Source: CAYNJG01 sp964397295 (GTDB lineage: Bacteria; Planctomycetota; Planctomycetia; Pirellulales; Pirellulaceae). Taken from it: 26,244 nt of DNA. Under the pieces are notes generated by a model that was not told the DNA's origin, ran no database searches, and saw only the letters and a program-made list of their open reading frames with translations. This document shows, in pieces, positions 1-9,159 of the stretch; position 1 is the first letter of the stretch, and each line of letters begins with the position of its first letter. A program made the translations under genes and the position numbers. Location: positions 1 to 26,244 of the forward strand of contig CAYNJG010000087.1 of NCBI GenBank assembly GCA_964397295.1. The letters run 5' to 3'.

Positions 1-66
1 ATGCCGGTCGAAGGCGTGCAATCGTTAAGCGACTACATGGTCGAATTTGCGAAGCAGCACGGTTAA
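1..66 (+). CDS. serC: Phosphoserine aminotransferase, C-terminal end only
   Basis: Frame 1 is open from the first base to a TAA at 64-66 and encodes 21 residues ending in MVEFAKQHG. From memory this matches the C-terminus of SerC; the E. coli protein ends in a very similar MP-EGV-L-D-MVEF--HG pattern. SerC is a PLP enzyme that converts 3-phosphohydroxypyruvate to phosphoserine using glutamate. The gene is cut by the window edge, so the ATG at base 1 is an internal methionine. serA follows after 53 bases, and SerA makes the substrate of SerC, which supports the call. The fragment is short, so the identification rests on the tail match plus this neighbour. Confidence 0.75.
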   Translation: MPVEGVQSLSDYMVEFAKQHG

Positions 67-119
67 TCTCCTCACGGCTGATTCTAGTCAAACCATTTCT
101 TTCACGACTCGAGAACAAT

Positions 120-1748
120 ATGCCACGCGTCATTGTATTGGACGACATCGCGGCCGAAGGGCTGCAATTGCTGGATGCGGCTCCCGGCATCGAATACGAA
201 ATCCGAACCAAACTTGCGGGCGACGAACTGAAGTCTGCGCTTGCGGAATTCGACGGTGCTATTTGCCGTAGCGGTGTGAAGATTACGCCAGAATCGCTCG
301 ATGGGAATACTCGTCTGAAGGTGATCGTCCGCGCTGGCGTGGGTACCGACAATATCGACAAGCCCGCCGCAACGCGTCAGGGCATCGTTGTCATGAACAC
401 GCCGACGGGAAATACGCTTAGCACGGCCGAACAAGCATTCGCGCTGATGTTGGCACTGTCTCGAAACACGGCGCCGGCGTACCAAAGTCTGATTGAGGGT
501 CGCTGGGATCGCAAAAAATACATGGGTGCCCAACTGGCTGACAAAACGATCGGCATCGTTGGACTGGGAAGGATTGGACTGGCGTTGGCGTCTCGCGCCC
601 AAGCGTTCGACATGCGCGTCGTTGGTTTCGATCCGTTCATGACTGCCGAGCGCGCAAAAGAACTCAATATCGAATTGTTCGACACGGTGGATGAGCTGCT
701 TCCACGTATCGACTATCTTAGCGTCCATACGCCGCTGAACGATCAAACTCGGAACATGATCGATGAAGCGAAAATTGAATTGATCAAACCCGGCGCACGG
801 CTGATCAACTGTGCACGGGGTGGAATTTACAATGAGGCGGCGTTAGCCAAAGGGCTCGAAAGTGGCAAGCTCGGAGGCGTTGCACTGGATGTCTACGAGA
901 ACGAGCCATGTACAGATAGTCCGCTTTTTGGCATGCCCAATGTTGTGTGTACTCCGCACCTTGGGGCGAGCACAGAAGAAGCTCAAACGAACGTCGCGGT
1001 AGAAGCCTGTGAGTTGGCTATCAATTTCCTCAGCACGGGTGAGATTCGACATGCTGTGAACGTAGCGGCAGTTGATCCTAAGACGCTGGATTCGTTGCGC
1101 GGATATCTGAATGTTGGGTATCGCCTTGGTGTGTTGTTGTCGCAATGGAATCAAGGCAGTGTGAACAAAGTTCGTTTGAAGTTTCGCGGTGAAATCGCGG
1201 ACAAGAACACCAAGCTTCTACGATCTGCGTTCTGTGCAGGGCTGCTTGAAAACGCGATGGATGAGTCCGTCAATATCATCAATTCGGAAGTATTGTTGCG
1301 TGATCGAGGCGTTGACGTTTCCAGTGAATCCATCACGGGCCCGGGAGCATTCAGTTCGTCAATCACGGCGACCATTGAATCGGATGGCGGTGAATACACC
1401 GCGGCTGGGACGCTTTTCGGAAGCGGGATGCCTCGCTTGATTCGGCTCAATAATTTCCGATTGGAAGCGTATTTGGATGGCGAGTTGTTGATCTTCTGTC
1501 ATGCTGATGTTCCAGGGATCATCGGTACGATTGGCACAACGTTTGGCAAGCATAACGTGAATATTGCTCAGATGTCCGTAGGGCGTGCGTCGCAAGAAGC
1601 GGATGGCACGGCGCTAGGCGTTTTGAACCTTGATGCGGTTCCGCCACAGGTGGCTGTCGATGAAATCGTCGCGAACGACAAAATCGAAAACGCATCGATC
1701 GTAACACTGCCAAGTGCGGATCACTTGCCGGCTTGGTTGCAGAGTTAG
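120..1748 (+). CDS. serA: D-3-phosphoglycerate dehydrogenase, long ACT-domain type
   Basis: This enzyme oxidises 3-phosphoglycerate to 3-phosphohydroxypyruvate with NAD+, the first step of serine synthesis. The 542 residues match the long family type. An N-terminal substrate domain is followed by the Rossmann motif GLGRIG at 148-153. The expected catalytic residues are R233 (in CARGG), E262 (in ENEP) and H280 (in TPHLGAS). Residues about 315-450 fit the allosteric substrate-binding (ASB) domain, and about 455-530 an ACT domain (HADVPGIIG...NVNIAQM), the usual serine-feedback arrangement. The ATG at 120 gives the normal start MPRVIVLDDIA; no strong ribosome-binding site precedes it. It lies 53 bases after the serC end, so the two are probably co-transcribed. 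A hairpin follows the stop. Confidence 0.96.
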   Translation: MPRVIVLDDIAAEGLQLLDAAPGIEYEIRTKLAGDELKSALAEFDGAICRSGVKITPESLDGNTRLKVIVRAGVGTDNIDKPAATRQGIVVMNTPTGNTLSTAEQAFALMLALSRNTAPAYQSLIEGRWDRKKYMGAQLADKTIGIVGLGRIGLALASRAQAFDMRVVGFDPFMTAERAKELNIELFDTVDELLPRIDYLSVHTPLNDQTRNMIDEAKIELIKPGARLINCARGGIYNEAALAKGLESGKLGGVALDVYENEPCTDSPLFGMPNVVCTPHLGASTEEAQTNVAVEACELAINFLSTGEIRHAVNVAAVDPKTLDSLRGYLNVGYRLGVLLSQWNQGSVNKVRLKFRGEIADKNTKLLRSAFCAGLLENAMDESVNIINSEVLLRDRGVDVSSESITGPGAFSSSITATIESDGGEYTAAGTLFGSGMPRLIRLNNFRLEAYLDGELLIFCHADVPGIIGTIGTTFGKHNVNIAQMSVGRASQEADGTALGVLNLDAVPPQVAVDEIVANDKIENASIVTLPSADHLPAWLQS

Positions 1749-1767
1749 CGGCATGCGTGATTAAGAT

Positions 1768-1790
1768 GGAACGGAGTAAGATTCCGCTCC
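1768..1790 (+). terminator. Possible weak terminator after serA
   Basis: Bases 1768-1775 (GGAACGGA) pair with 1783-1790 (TCCGCTCC) with one mismatch, plus a G-T pair inside, around a 5-base loop. The hairpin is 20 bases past the serA stop and is followed by TCTTCGTG, which is not a good T-tract. It may slow or end transcription before the peptidase gene. A chance hairpin cannot be excluded. Confidence 0.3.
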
Positions 1791-1854
1791 TCTTCGTGAA
1801 CGGCGTCTCGCTGGTGCGACGTTTTTTGAGTGCATCAGCAAACGCTGCCGCAAC

Positions 1855-3144
1855 ATGCAAGTCTGCATCATTGCCGTCATTGCCGCGAGTCTGGCTTTGC
1901 AAGATGCTCGCGCGATCGTAGTCACCGCTCCCGTATGGACGTGCTGGCTTGGTATCGTCGTGGCGCCGAGTGCGGTGCTACTTTCTTCGCTTTTCGTTCT
2001 GCGCCAGACGCTTGCGGATCTACGTGTTGGGACAAAGCAGCAAGCCGAAAAGCGGCTTTCGACTCGTTTTCTCCTGCACCGCATCGTTTGGCTAGTAGCC
2101 AGTTTGTTGGTGCTAACATGTTTTCGCTGGCCAGAGTTCGTTTCAGCGGTTTCTCCCACACGTCTTGTATCGCGTCCACTAGTGTTGCTGCCGGTCTTAC
2201 TGCCGCTTCTCGGTTCGTGGGCGATTCTGTTTAGCCTTGAATCGGAATTGGACCCAGCCACGAGGCAACTCGGCAGGTGGAGGTTCGTGCTACGTCGAGC
2301 GCGGCAGTTTGTATTGCTTCCGTTGTTTGCGATTCTATTGGTTGTTGGGTGGCAAGACGTTGTTGCATCGCTGTCCCCACTTTTTCCTAACGAACTTAGT
2401 TTGGCTTTCGTGCGAATCCTGCCGTTGTTTGCGATGATGTTCTTCTTTCCCGCAATGTTGCGTCGCATGTGGCAAACGCGTTCGCTGGACGCTGGCGCTT
2501 TGCGTGAAAGGCTCGAGCTGCATGGCGAACGTTTGGGGCTTCGCAGTCGGGACATTCTGGTGTGGGAAACCGGCCGGACGGTACGAAACGCCGCAGTGGC
2601 TGGGATCGTTGATCGCTGGCGATACATTTTTCTGTCCGATGGGTTGCTCAACGATTTATCGACGAAGCATGTGGAGTGCGTGTTTCTTCACGAGATGGGC
2701 CACATCAAGAACCGACACCCGCTGCGTTTGCTTGTTGCGGCGTTGGCCGTTTTTGCGTTGGGCATGGCGACGATTTCAGTCACTTGGGCTTCACCACATG
2801 CACTTGCCGTAGTGAAAATCGCTGCGGTGGCGGGAATGTGTGCGGGCATACTTCTGTTCGGACGTTTGGCACAACTCTTCGAGTTGCAGGCTGACCTCTG
2901 GGCCGCGAGTCATTCAGAGGGCTCGCACGTTGAGTACCTGCGGGCCATCGCATCGATCGCAGGTGACGACCCGGATGCGCGAACTTGGTTGCATCCGTCT
3001 TTCCAACGTCGATGCGAGTTTATTCTCGCTGGGGCGGAAACGGGAAAACGGTGGCTTAGAAAGCAGCTGTGGCAGAGCCTTTTTTTCGTGGGCGTGTTGC
3101 TGATTTGGTACGGATTCTTGGCTGGAATTGCGTGCAGTGGCTAG
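1855..3144 (+). CDS. Integral membrane M48-type zinc metallopeptidase
   Basis: The 429-residue protein carries the zinc-protease signature HEMGH at 279-283. A likely third ligand is E343, in an ExxxD pattern with D347, about 60 residues later. This spacing, with hydrophobic segments on both sides, is typical of M48 peptidases (HtpX/Ste24 type), which cleave membrane or misfolded membrane proteins. Hydrophobic stretches are visible near residues 30-50, 74-92, 107-127, 150-167, 185-201, 290-311, 317-336 and 408-425. The start is the only reasonable one: no ATG, GTG or TTG lies between 1855 and the upstream in-frame stop at 1777-1779. It has more N-terminal membrane segments than HtpX, so the subfamily is uncertain and the substrate is unknown. 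Confidence 0.82.
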   Translation: MQVCIIAVIAASLALQDARAIVVTAPVWTCWLGIVVAPSAVLLSSLFVLRQTLADLRVGTKQQAEKRLSTRFLLHRIVWLVASLLVLTCFRWPEFVSAVSPTRLVSRPLVLLPVLLPLLGSWAILFSLESELDPATRQLGRWRFVLRRARQFVLLPLFAILLVVGWQDVVASLSPLFPNELSLAFVRILPLFAMMFFFPAMLRRMWQTRSLDAGALRERLELHGERLGLRSRDILVWETGRTVRNAAVAGIVDRWRYIFLSDGLLNDLSTKHVECVFLHEMGHIKNRHPLRLLVAALAVFALGMATISVTWASPHALAVVKIAAVAGMCAGILLFGRLAQLFELQADLWAASHSEGSHVEYLRAIASIAGDDPDARTWLHPSFQRRCEFILAGAETGKRWLRKQLWQSLFFVGVLLIWYGFLAGIACSG

Positions 3145-3150
3145 TACGTT

Positions 3151-3191
3151 CGTCATTGTCGGACAAATCGAACTTGGTGACGGCAGTTTTT
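3151..3191 (+). terminator. Possible terminator after the M48 peptidase
   Basis: CGTCA at 3151-3155 can pair with TGACG at 3178-3182, extended by two G-T pairs, and five T residues follow at 3187-3191. The loop is long but holds a small TTGT/ACAA hairpin. It lies just after the peptidase stop. The stem is short, so this is tentative. The rest of the gap up to 3315 shows no convincing gene. Confidence 0.25.
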
Positions 3192-3315
3192 CGATCAAAA
3201 ACATTGGGTTTCAACACGAGTGGTTATTTTTCACCGATATTTGGGGGAAGGATCCGAACTCCCAGAGGGGAGAAAACGAATGGAATCCGCGCAAACACGT
3301 AGGTAGGCCCTCCTA

Positions 3316-3549
3316 ATGAGCAGCATCAGCAGCACCGAGCCAATCATTTGCTTGGAAGATCGAGTCCAAAACGCGATCGACCACAATCCTTATCTTTCTC
3401 GACGTCAGCTACGTTGCGAAGCCAGCGAGGGACATGTTGTCCTCCACGGAAAAGTACGAAGCTATTTCCAAAAGCAAATGGCACAAGAGTCGGTTCGAAA
3501 AGTTGACGGCATCGTTTCAATTGAAAATTGTGTAGAAGTCGTCAAATAG
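3316..3549 (+). CDS. Free-standing BON-domain protein
   Basis: The 77-residue protein is almost entirely one BON domain. An N-terminal helix (LEDRVQNAIDHNPYLSRRQL) is followed by the strand pattern VVLHGKVRSYFQKQMAQES and the closing VDGIVSIENCVEVVK. BON domains are alpha/beta folds found in OsmY-like and secretin-associated proteins and are proposed to bind membranes or lipids. There is no signal peptide, so this copy probably stays in the cytoplasm. The ATG at 3316 has no clear ribosome-binding site. The stop is followed by a small hairpin (TCGAG, 6-base loop, CTCGA, 3550-3565) and the next gene begins about 100 bases later. Its role is unknown. Confidence 0.82.
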   Translation: MSSISSTEPIICLEDRVQNAIDHNPYLSRRQLRCEASEGHVVLHGKVRSYFQKQMAQESVRKVDGIVSIENCVEVVK

Positions 3550-3652
3550 TCGAGATTTAACTCGATCGCGAGCGCCCATGGTCGCAACCAGACGCGCGCG
3601 ATCCATTCTATTAGCGGCTATATTACGGATGTTCAACCGCGTTGGAGATCCT

Positions 3653-6600
3653 ATGTCCGCGATAATTGTTCGCCGTCGTAAATCGCTTTCAAAGTCGGCT
3701 ATTTTTACGTTGGTGTTCCGAGCCAGCATTTGCTTGTGCCTTGCTTTCTCATCGTCGGGGCTGTTGGCCCAGTTCGATTCTCCGCAAGCACCACTTCCGC
3801 CACCCGCGCCGGCCAAAAAAGCGGATGCATCGAAACTGAACGATCTGCAGACGCAGATCGACAAGTTTCAACAGTCGATGGCGGAATTGCATAAGACGGA
3901 CCCGGCGAAGGCCGAACGTATGATGCGCGATTTCGCTCGCGCGATTTCCGTTATCAAGTCGAGAGATCAGCAAAATAGTTCGCGGAATCGACACGCTCTG
4001 CCAACGTCTAACTATAAGAAAAAGACGCCTAACTTTGAAACCGCGAAGTACGAGATCCAGTTCATCCGCGACTTGGGCGACACCAAGCAGGCGGACGAGT
4101 TTGCCAAAAGCTTAGCCAAGCTAGAATCGGCCATGGCCGGTGAAGAATGCGAGTTGCCGTCGACGGAGCGGCCGGAAGTTCACTATGTAAAACTCAATAG
4201 CGGAAGCACGCTGCCCGACGAATTTCGCACGAAAGCGAATCGCTTCAGCAAGAGCTACGCCGAAGTGCATCTTCAGCGAACCGGCACGCCGATCATCTTG
4301 GTGCTCGAGTGTAACGTGCCAACATTGTGGAATCTCAAGTTAGCGGACAACGTCGATGTGTTTGCGGTGATCGTCGAATCTACGGATACACAGAAAGTCA
4401 TTGGTATCGAACATCCGCTCTTACTGGACATGAGAACCGCTGCGGAAAAGCGATTGTTCGATTATCAAAACACGGGAACGAATAGTCGCGGTGAATTGCT
4501 TGCAGGCAGTCAGGCCGTTACGAAGTACGAAGCGCAACGGTACGAGCGGCCAATTGTGCTGGGACCCGCGAGCAAAGAATGGCGCACTGCGTTTGTTGCT
4601 AATCAAACAATTAAGTTAATCGATACGTGTCGGCAGCAGCGAAGGTTACTGTCTGCGAAGAAACTCAGTGACTTGCGATACTCGGCAAGTTTTTCGACGG
4701 AAATCAGTTCATCGGCACTGCAGTTCTGTCATGGCGAGTTTGACATAATTGGCCCGGAAGCGGCCTCGCTTGTGCCTCACCAAGGAAGAGCAAATCGGTA
4801 CGAGCTTGCTATTCCCGATGACGACGAGGTACTGAACTTCGGGCTCTCTACGTCCGGGATGTTGGTCACGATACAACAAGGTGGCACCAACCACCTTGGA
4901 ACTAAAACGACGACGGTGCCGATGGATTCCAAAGTGCTCGCGTCTCGCGCTCGTATTCGTGCGGTGGCTTATGACTCGAAACGCCATCGATTGCTCTGTG
5001 TAACGACAGAGAGCACCGGCGCCATCGTGGCACTCGATATTGAGTCTGGCACGTGGTCGAAAGTCGGCCTTACGCAATGTCCCGTCATCGGGATGGCGTA
5101 CGCTCCAGCGACTGATGAGATTTGGGCGGTTGGTGTCCGAGTCCCGGTGATTCAGACAAAACCGAGTTCATCGAGTTCCAATGCGCAGTTCCTGCGTCTG
5201 TCGGCCGAGGGCCAGATCGTTTCGGAGAAGCCTATCAATCGACCGTTGCAAGATTCTCGGCCTCCGGCGGGATATTCGAGCGGCAATCCGAATATGCTTG
5301 CCAATTTGTCGCTACAGCTAATTGTTGCCGGTGACTACGCGGTTTTAACCGGAGCTCGATCGCAATGGGCCGCCAACTTTGGTCAGAGACCACAGCGATA
5401 CCAGTATGTGATTGACGCCGATACATGCGAATTAGTCCACGACGGACCGGTGCAACTCCACGACAAGGGACGCATTATCAAGCGAAGTGGCAGTGTTGAT
5501 GGTTTTAGTGCTTTGTCAGACTTAACTACGATGATTGCGAAGTTGAAGTCGAAATCAGATGCGTCGGATCTTTCCAAATTGCAACGGGACGAATTGAAAC
5601 AAGAGCTAGTCTCCGTGCGGCAGCTACTGGCCGGCGAAGAACCGACGTCGAAAGAGAATTCGCGTGCCTATTTTGTAGGTAGCTTTACGAGCGGCGATGC
5701 AAAAATCAAAGTCACTGACAAATCTTGTCCCGTTACGTTGGTGCTGGCCAGTTCGCAAGCGTTGCGTTGGAATGTAGATATTGCCCCTGGTGTCACGGTC
5801 GAGAAAATCATCGCGGAAGGTCGTGAAAAACCGGTTGTCAAAACGTCGGTCGCTGGCGTACCGGTGGAATATCACTTTGGAGCGAAAGCATTACGATTCA
5901 CAAGTGACAATCGCCATTTGCACCCAGAACGGTTGAAAGCCTACGTTGCCGAAAAAATCGGCGTGAAGCTATCGGCGGTGACGATGATGATGCGGCAGAA
6001 CCCTCAGTCGCTGATTCAAGTTGGGCCAGAGGATGGGCCTATGCGATTGCAGCTTGCTCATTCCAAGCTCACATCTCTAGTTTCTGAGCTAGACACCGAG
6101 CGACGTAGTGAGCTCGTCGAATCGATTCAAAGCGAGTCGTTTTTTGCAATGCACCGTGGAAAGCTACCCGGGACGGGCGATCAGCCGCCAGCAGTAAGGC
6201 CCGTGACGCGAGTTTTCTGGAATGAGTTCTCGATTCGCGGACCGAAAATCGGACGAAGCACTGTGGCGTCGCAGTCTGCTGCGTTCGGTGCGTTGAACGA
6301 AGATGGAACGAAACTGTATTGTGCAGACTTACATCGGCTGTACATCAAAGACTTAAAAACTGGCAACACGGAATCCATCACCCTTCGTACAATTGCGCGG
6401 AACATGGGCCGGATCTCGGGCATGCACTACGTTGCTGGTGAAAAGCAACTGTTGATCGATACTCAAACTGGCATTTGGAGCGTAGATGTTGCTACCAAGA
6501 AGCCGAAGCTGCTCCACGCCAAGTACTCGCAACGCAACACTACGAGTACGTATTCGCCAAAGCACAAATGTTGGTTTGCGTTGGAACAAGAACGGCGGTC

Positions 6601-7465
6601 CAATAGCGAAATAACTCGTATTCGACGATACAACGAGCACTACGCCCCGATTGACCAAGTCGTTTTGTCGAAGGCCATCACACGGGGAGCTCGTTCGTTT
6701 AGCTCAAGCATTCCACCGCAGTTAGTGTCGGTTGGCGATCATTTGGCCGTGATCGACTATTTGCAAAAGCGTGAGGTTGTAAGGATCAATGGACGTACTT
6801 CATCGAGGTCAAACTACGTTGGAAGTATTACGGTTTTTGATCCGTCCTCAGGCGAAATCGTTCACGAAGCCGAACTTGAGCCGTGCGTCGAATTTCGCGA
6901 TCTCTCGCCGCCGCAGTTGCAAGCACTTTGGCAAAAGCTAAGTCTTGCAGGGGACCAGGACGCAGAAGCGTTGATGTGGCAGTTGGCGTCCGGCGGAGAG
7001 TCGACGTTCGAATTTCTGAAAGACAAATTCCCCAAGCTCGTTCGAGACTCCGAAATCGATGTTGATGCACTAGTTGCGAAACTAGATGACAACCGATTCT
7101 CGGTCCGTGACCGTGCGTACCGAACACTCCGCGACACTGGCAGCCAGATTGAGCCCGAATTGCGAGCGATGATACAAGGCGATGTCACACCGGAAGTGCG
7201 AGAACGACTAGAGTCGCTGATTGCACAGTGGAACATTGGTGCTCCACAGAACGCTGAGCAGCTGCAAAAAGTTCGTGGGATCGAAGTTCTCTACCGGATC
7301 GGTGACAAAAATTCTCGACAGTTGTTGGATAGCCTGACGTCCGACGAACAAGCATCGTACGTACGCGTCCAAGCAACTCGGTCGTTAAAAGGTGAATCCG
7401 TCGTCACGGATGGCTTTCAGAATCCCGCTGTGCGACTTCAAAACCAATTGTTCGTGCCACGGTAA
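3653..7465 (+). CDS. Giant secreted protein with duplicated beta-module/propeller units and a HEAT-like tail
   Basis: I do not know a named family for the whole protein. The ATG at 3653 (1270 residues) is preferred over an upstream start at 3578 because GGAG lies at 3644-3647, 5 bases before it, and because it gives a normal signal peptide: a basic n-region RRRKSLSK, a hydrophobic core and LLAQ near residue 40. A short coiled-coil-like stretch follows. Then come module A (about 177-290), a propeller-like region opened by EFDIIGP (about 360-615), module B (about 672-795), a second propeller-like region opened by EFSIRGP (about 857-1080), and HEAT-like helices containing DDNRFSVRDRAYRTLRDTG (about 1137-1270). 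Modules A and B share the pattern P-(I/V)-x-LVL-x6-(L/R)-WN-x2-(L/I)-A. It is probably periplasmic or surface-exposed and its function is unknown. Confidence 0.85.
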   Translation: MSAIIVRRRKSLSKSAIFTLVFRASICLCLAFSSSGLLAQFDSPQAPLPPPAPAKKADASKLNDLQTQIDKFQQSMAELHKTDPAKAERMMRDFARAISVIKSRDQQNSSRNRHALPTSNYKKKTPNFETAKYEIQFIRDLGDTKQADEFAKSLAKLESAMAGEECELPSTERPEVHYVKLNSGSTLPDEFRTKANRFSKSYAEVHLQRTGTPIILVLECNVPTLWNLKLADNVDVFAVIVESTDTQKVIGIEHPLLLDMRTAAEKRLFDYQNTGTNSRGELLAGSQAVTKYEAQRYERPIVLGPASKEWRTAFVANQTIKLIDTCRQQRRLLSAKKLSDLRYSASFSTEISSSALQFCHGEFDIIGPEAASLVPHQGRANRYELAIPDDDEVLNFGLSTSGMLVTIQQGGTNHLGTKTTTVPMDSKVLASRARIRAVAYDSKRHRLLCVTTESTGAIVALDIESGTWSKVGLTQCPVIGMAYAPATDEIWAVGVRVPVIQTKPSSSSSNAQFLRLSAEGQIVSEKPINRPLQDSRPPAGYSSGNPNMLANLSLQLIVAGDYAVLTGARSQWAANFGQRPQRYQYVIDADTCELVHDGPVQLHDKGRIIKRSGSVDGFSALSDLTTMIAKLKSKSDASDLSKLQRDELKQELVSVRQLLAGEEPTSKENSRAYFVGSFTSGDAKIKVTDKSCPVTLVLASSQALRWNVDIAPGVTVEKIIAEGREKPVVKTSVAGVPVEYHFGAKALRFTSDNRHLHPERLKAYVAEKIGVKLSAVTMMMRQNPQSLIQVGPEDGPMRLQLAHSKLTSLVSELDTERRSELVESIQSESFFAMHRGKLPGTGDQPPAVRPVTRVFWNEFSIRGPKIGRSTVASQSAAFGALNEDGTKLYCADLHRLYIKDLKTGNTESITLRTIARNMGRISGMHYVAGEKQLLIDTQTGIWSVDVATKKPKLLHAKYSQRNTTSTYSPKHKCWFALEQERRSNSEITRIRRYNEHYAPIDQVVLSKAITRGARSFSSSIPPQLVSVGDHLAVIDYLQKREVVRINGRTSSRSNYVGSITVFDPSSGEIVHEAELEPCVEFRDLSPPQLQALWQKLSLAGDQDAEALMWQLASGGESTFEFLKDKFPKLVRDSEIDVDALVAKLDDNRFSVRDRAYRTLRDTGSQIEPELRAMIQGDVTPEVRERLESLIAQWNIGAPQNAEQLQKVRGIEVLYRIGDKNSRQLLDSLTSDEQASYVRVQATRSLKGESVVTDGFQNPAVRLQNQLFVPR

Positions 7466-7478
7466 CAACGACGTCTCG

Positions 7479-7510
7479 CAATTCCTCCATTCACTTGGAA
7501 TTGGCTCCTT
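7479..7510 (+). terminator. Probable terminator after the giant secreted protein
   Basis: A perfect 7-bp inverted repeat, CAATTCC at 7479-7485 and GGAATTG at 7497-7503, with an 11-base loop, lies 13 bases after the stop. It is followed by the pyrimidine-rich GCTCCTTCTCTTG. The stem is AT-containing and the T-tract is imperfect, so strength is doubtful. Its position argues that the sulfatase gene starts at the ATG at 7556 and not at the TTG at 7514. Confidence 0.4.
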
Positions 7511-7555
7511 CTCTTGCTAGAACGTGTGCTTCCCTTCCGCGACAAGGTGCACTGC

Positions 7556-9145
7556 ATGCGTTTCCTACCAATCTTGTGCCAGAGTTCCACCTGGGAACGT
7601 TCAGCTCAATCGCTCCGCCGTATCGTTCCGTCCCAGCAGATCCTGCTCGCTTTGCTGCTCTTTGTCGTTCTCAGTGCTGTCGCTCCGGTAGTAACGTCAG
7701 CTGAAGAAACGAAACGCCCCAATATTCTGCTAATTCTGTCCGACGACATGGGCTACGCGCAGCCTGGTTTCAACGGCGGCACTCCGGGCCTGACCCCGAA
7801 CTTGGACCGTTTTGCGACCGAAGGCGTACGGATGACGCAGTTCTACACGCACTCGGTGTGTGCACCAACTCGGGCTGCATTGCTGACTGGCCGCTATGCA
7901 TTTCGAACATGGAGTGATTGGCGGTCAGAGGATTTTGGCAAACCTAGCTATCTCGAAAAAGTCGGTCTGACATTGGCAACTAATGAAGACGGCGAAGTCA
8001 CACGTAGGATTCACGCGCTCGATACGGAAGAGCGGACGGTTGCTGAAGTTCTGCAGGAGGCGGGCTACTTCACTGCGTTGATTGGTAAGTGGCACTGTGG
8101 GGAATGGCTGAAAGAACATTTGCCGATGCAGCAGGGTTTCACGCACCAATACGGACATTACGCATGGGGGATCGACTACAACACATTTATGATTCCGCAC
8201 AACGCGCCCGTGCCGTTTCATGTCTACGATTGGCACCGCAACGAACAGCCGTTGAAAGAGGATGGCTATGCCACCGACTTAATCGCTGCCGAAACCGAAC
8301 GAGTTATCGCGGCGCAGAGACAGGGGCGGCCGTTTTTTATCTATGTGCCTTTCAACGCGGTGCATGGACCGATCGATGTGGTTCCACGTCATACGGATAC
8401 GCTTAGCCCGCGTGATGCAGCACTGAAATGCTTTGACGAAGCGGTCGGTCGAATACTTAAGGCACTAGACGCGTACGCATTCACTGAGAACACATTGGTG
8501 ATTTTTGCGAATGACAATGGTGGGCTCACCGAAGAGAGCAATCGTCCGTTTCGCGGTACCAAGAATACAACTTTCGAAGGCGGTGTACGCGTGCCTTGCG
8601 TGATGCGTTTCCCTGGACGACTTAAGCCAGGCACGTCCAACGACGCTATGATGCACGTCACGGATTTATTCCCCACATTTGCCATTCTTGGCGGTGGAAA
8701 GCTCGAGCAACCGCGACCGATTGATGGGCTCGACATGAATGCGGCGATCTTCGATGGAGAACCGAGTCCACGCACGGAGATCATCTACGAAGTGACTGGC
8801 AGTGTACGCATTCCGACGATCCGCTCGGGTGATTTTAAACTGATGGGAGACCGGCTGTTCGACATTAAGAATGATCCTAGTGAAACCAAAAACGTAGCCT
8901 CACAACATCCGAAGCTTGTCGTGGAACTGAAGGCGAGGCTCGAGGCGGTTGCCAAAGAGCGGCCGCCGCTTGGCAATAAGCCATTGCTGATGCGTCCTGC
9001 ATTGCCTTACGTCTACGGAATCGACGAGAACAAGGACGTTCCCCAGTGGCTGATCGACCGTGTGGACAAAGCGAGAGCGAAACAACCCAAAAGCTGGCCA
9101 CCAGGAAAGACTCCTTGGCCGCAAGCGCCGGCTAACTTGCCGTAG
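7556..9145 (+). CDS. Secreted sulfatase, arylsulfatase B-like (FGly type)
   Basis: This is a type I sulfatase that would hydrolyse sulfate esters, probably on polysaccharide, outside the cytoplasm. From the ATG at 7556 it has 529 residues. A hydrophobic segment ending ...VVTSAEE fits a signal peptide with a long n-region. Metal-binding D63-D64 lie in LILSDDMGY. The residue converted to formylglycine is C102, in the motif CAPTRAALLTGR with R106. K178 and H180 lie in GKWHCG, and D320-N321 in NDNG. The region YGHYAWGIDYNTF recalls arylsulfatase B proteins. Position 4 of the motif is Thr instead of the commoner Ser. A TTG at 7514 would add 14 residues but has no ribosome-binding site. The gene ends 14 bases from the convergent flippase gene. 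The substrate cannot be read from sequence. Confidence 0.93.
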   Translation: MRFLPILCQSSTWERSAQSLRRIVPSQQILLALLLFVVLSAVAPVVTSAEETKRPNILLILSDDMGYAQPGFNGGTPGLTPNLDRFATEGVRMTQFYTHSVCAPTRAALLTGRYAFRTWSDWRSEDFGKPSYLEKVGLTLATNEDGEVTRRIHALDTEERTVAEVLQEAGYFTALIGKWHCGEWLKEHLPMQQGFTHQYGHYAWGIDYNTFMIPHNAPVPFHVYDWHRNEQPLKEDGYATDLIAAETERVIAAQRQGRPFFIYVPFNAVHGPIDVVPRHTDTLSPRDAALKCFDEAVGRILKALDAYAFTENTLVIFANDNGGLTEESNRPFRGTKNTTFEGGVRVPCVMRFPGRLKPGTSNDAMMHVTDLFPTFAILGGGKLEQPRPIDGLDMNAAIFDGEPSPRTEIIYEVTGSVRIPTIRSGDFKLMGDRLFDIKNDPSETKNVASQHPKLVVELKARLEAVAKERPPLGNKPLLMRPALPYVYGIDENKDVPQWLIDRVDKARAKQPKSWPPGKTPWPQAPANLP

Positions 9146-9159
9146 CATAATCCACGACG

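Noticed and set aside
102..746. A 214-residue minus-strand reading frame opposite serA
   Set aside because: serA is certain on the + strand and the antisense product has low-complexity, Arg-rich composition without a domain.
1761..2651. A 296-residue minus-strand reading frame opposite the M48 gene
   Set aside because: Its product is rich in Arg/Ser/Thr with no recognisable domain, and the opposite strand encodes a protein with an intact zinc-protease motif.
3128..3316. A 62-residue + frame between the peptidase and BON genes
   Set aside because: It overlaps the end of one gene and the first base of the other, starts at a non-ATG codon with no ribosome-binding site, and matches no family I know.
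3564..3603. Inverted repeat GATCGCG/CGCGATC in the leader of the giant protein gene
   Set aside because: Seven bp with a 26-base loop in a CG-rich stretch could easily be chance; no other element supports a regulatory role.
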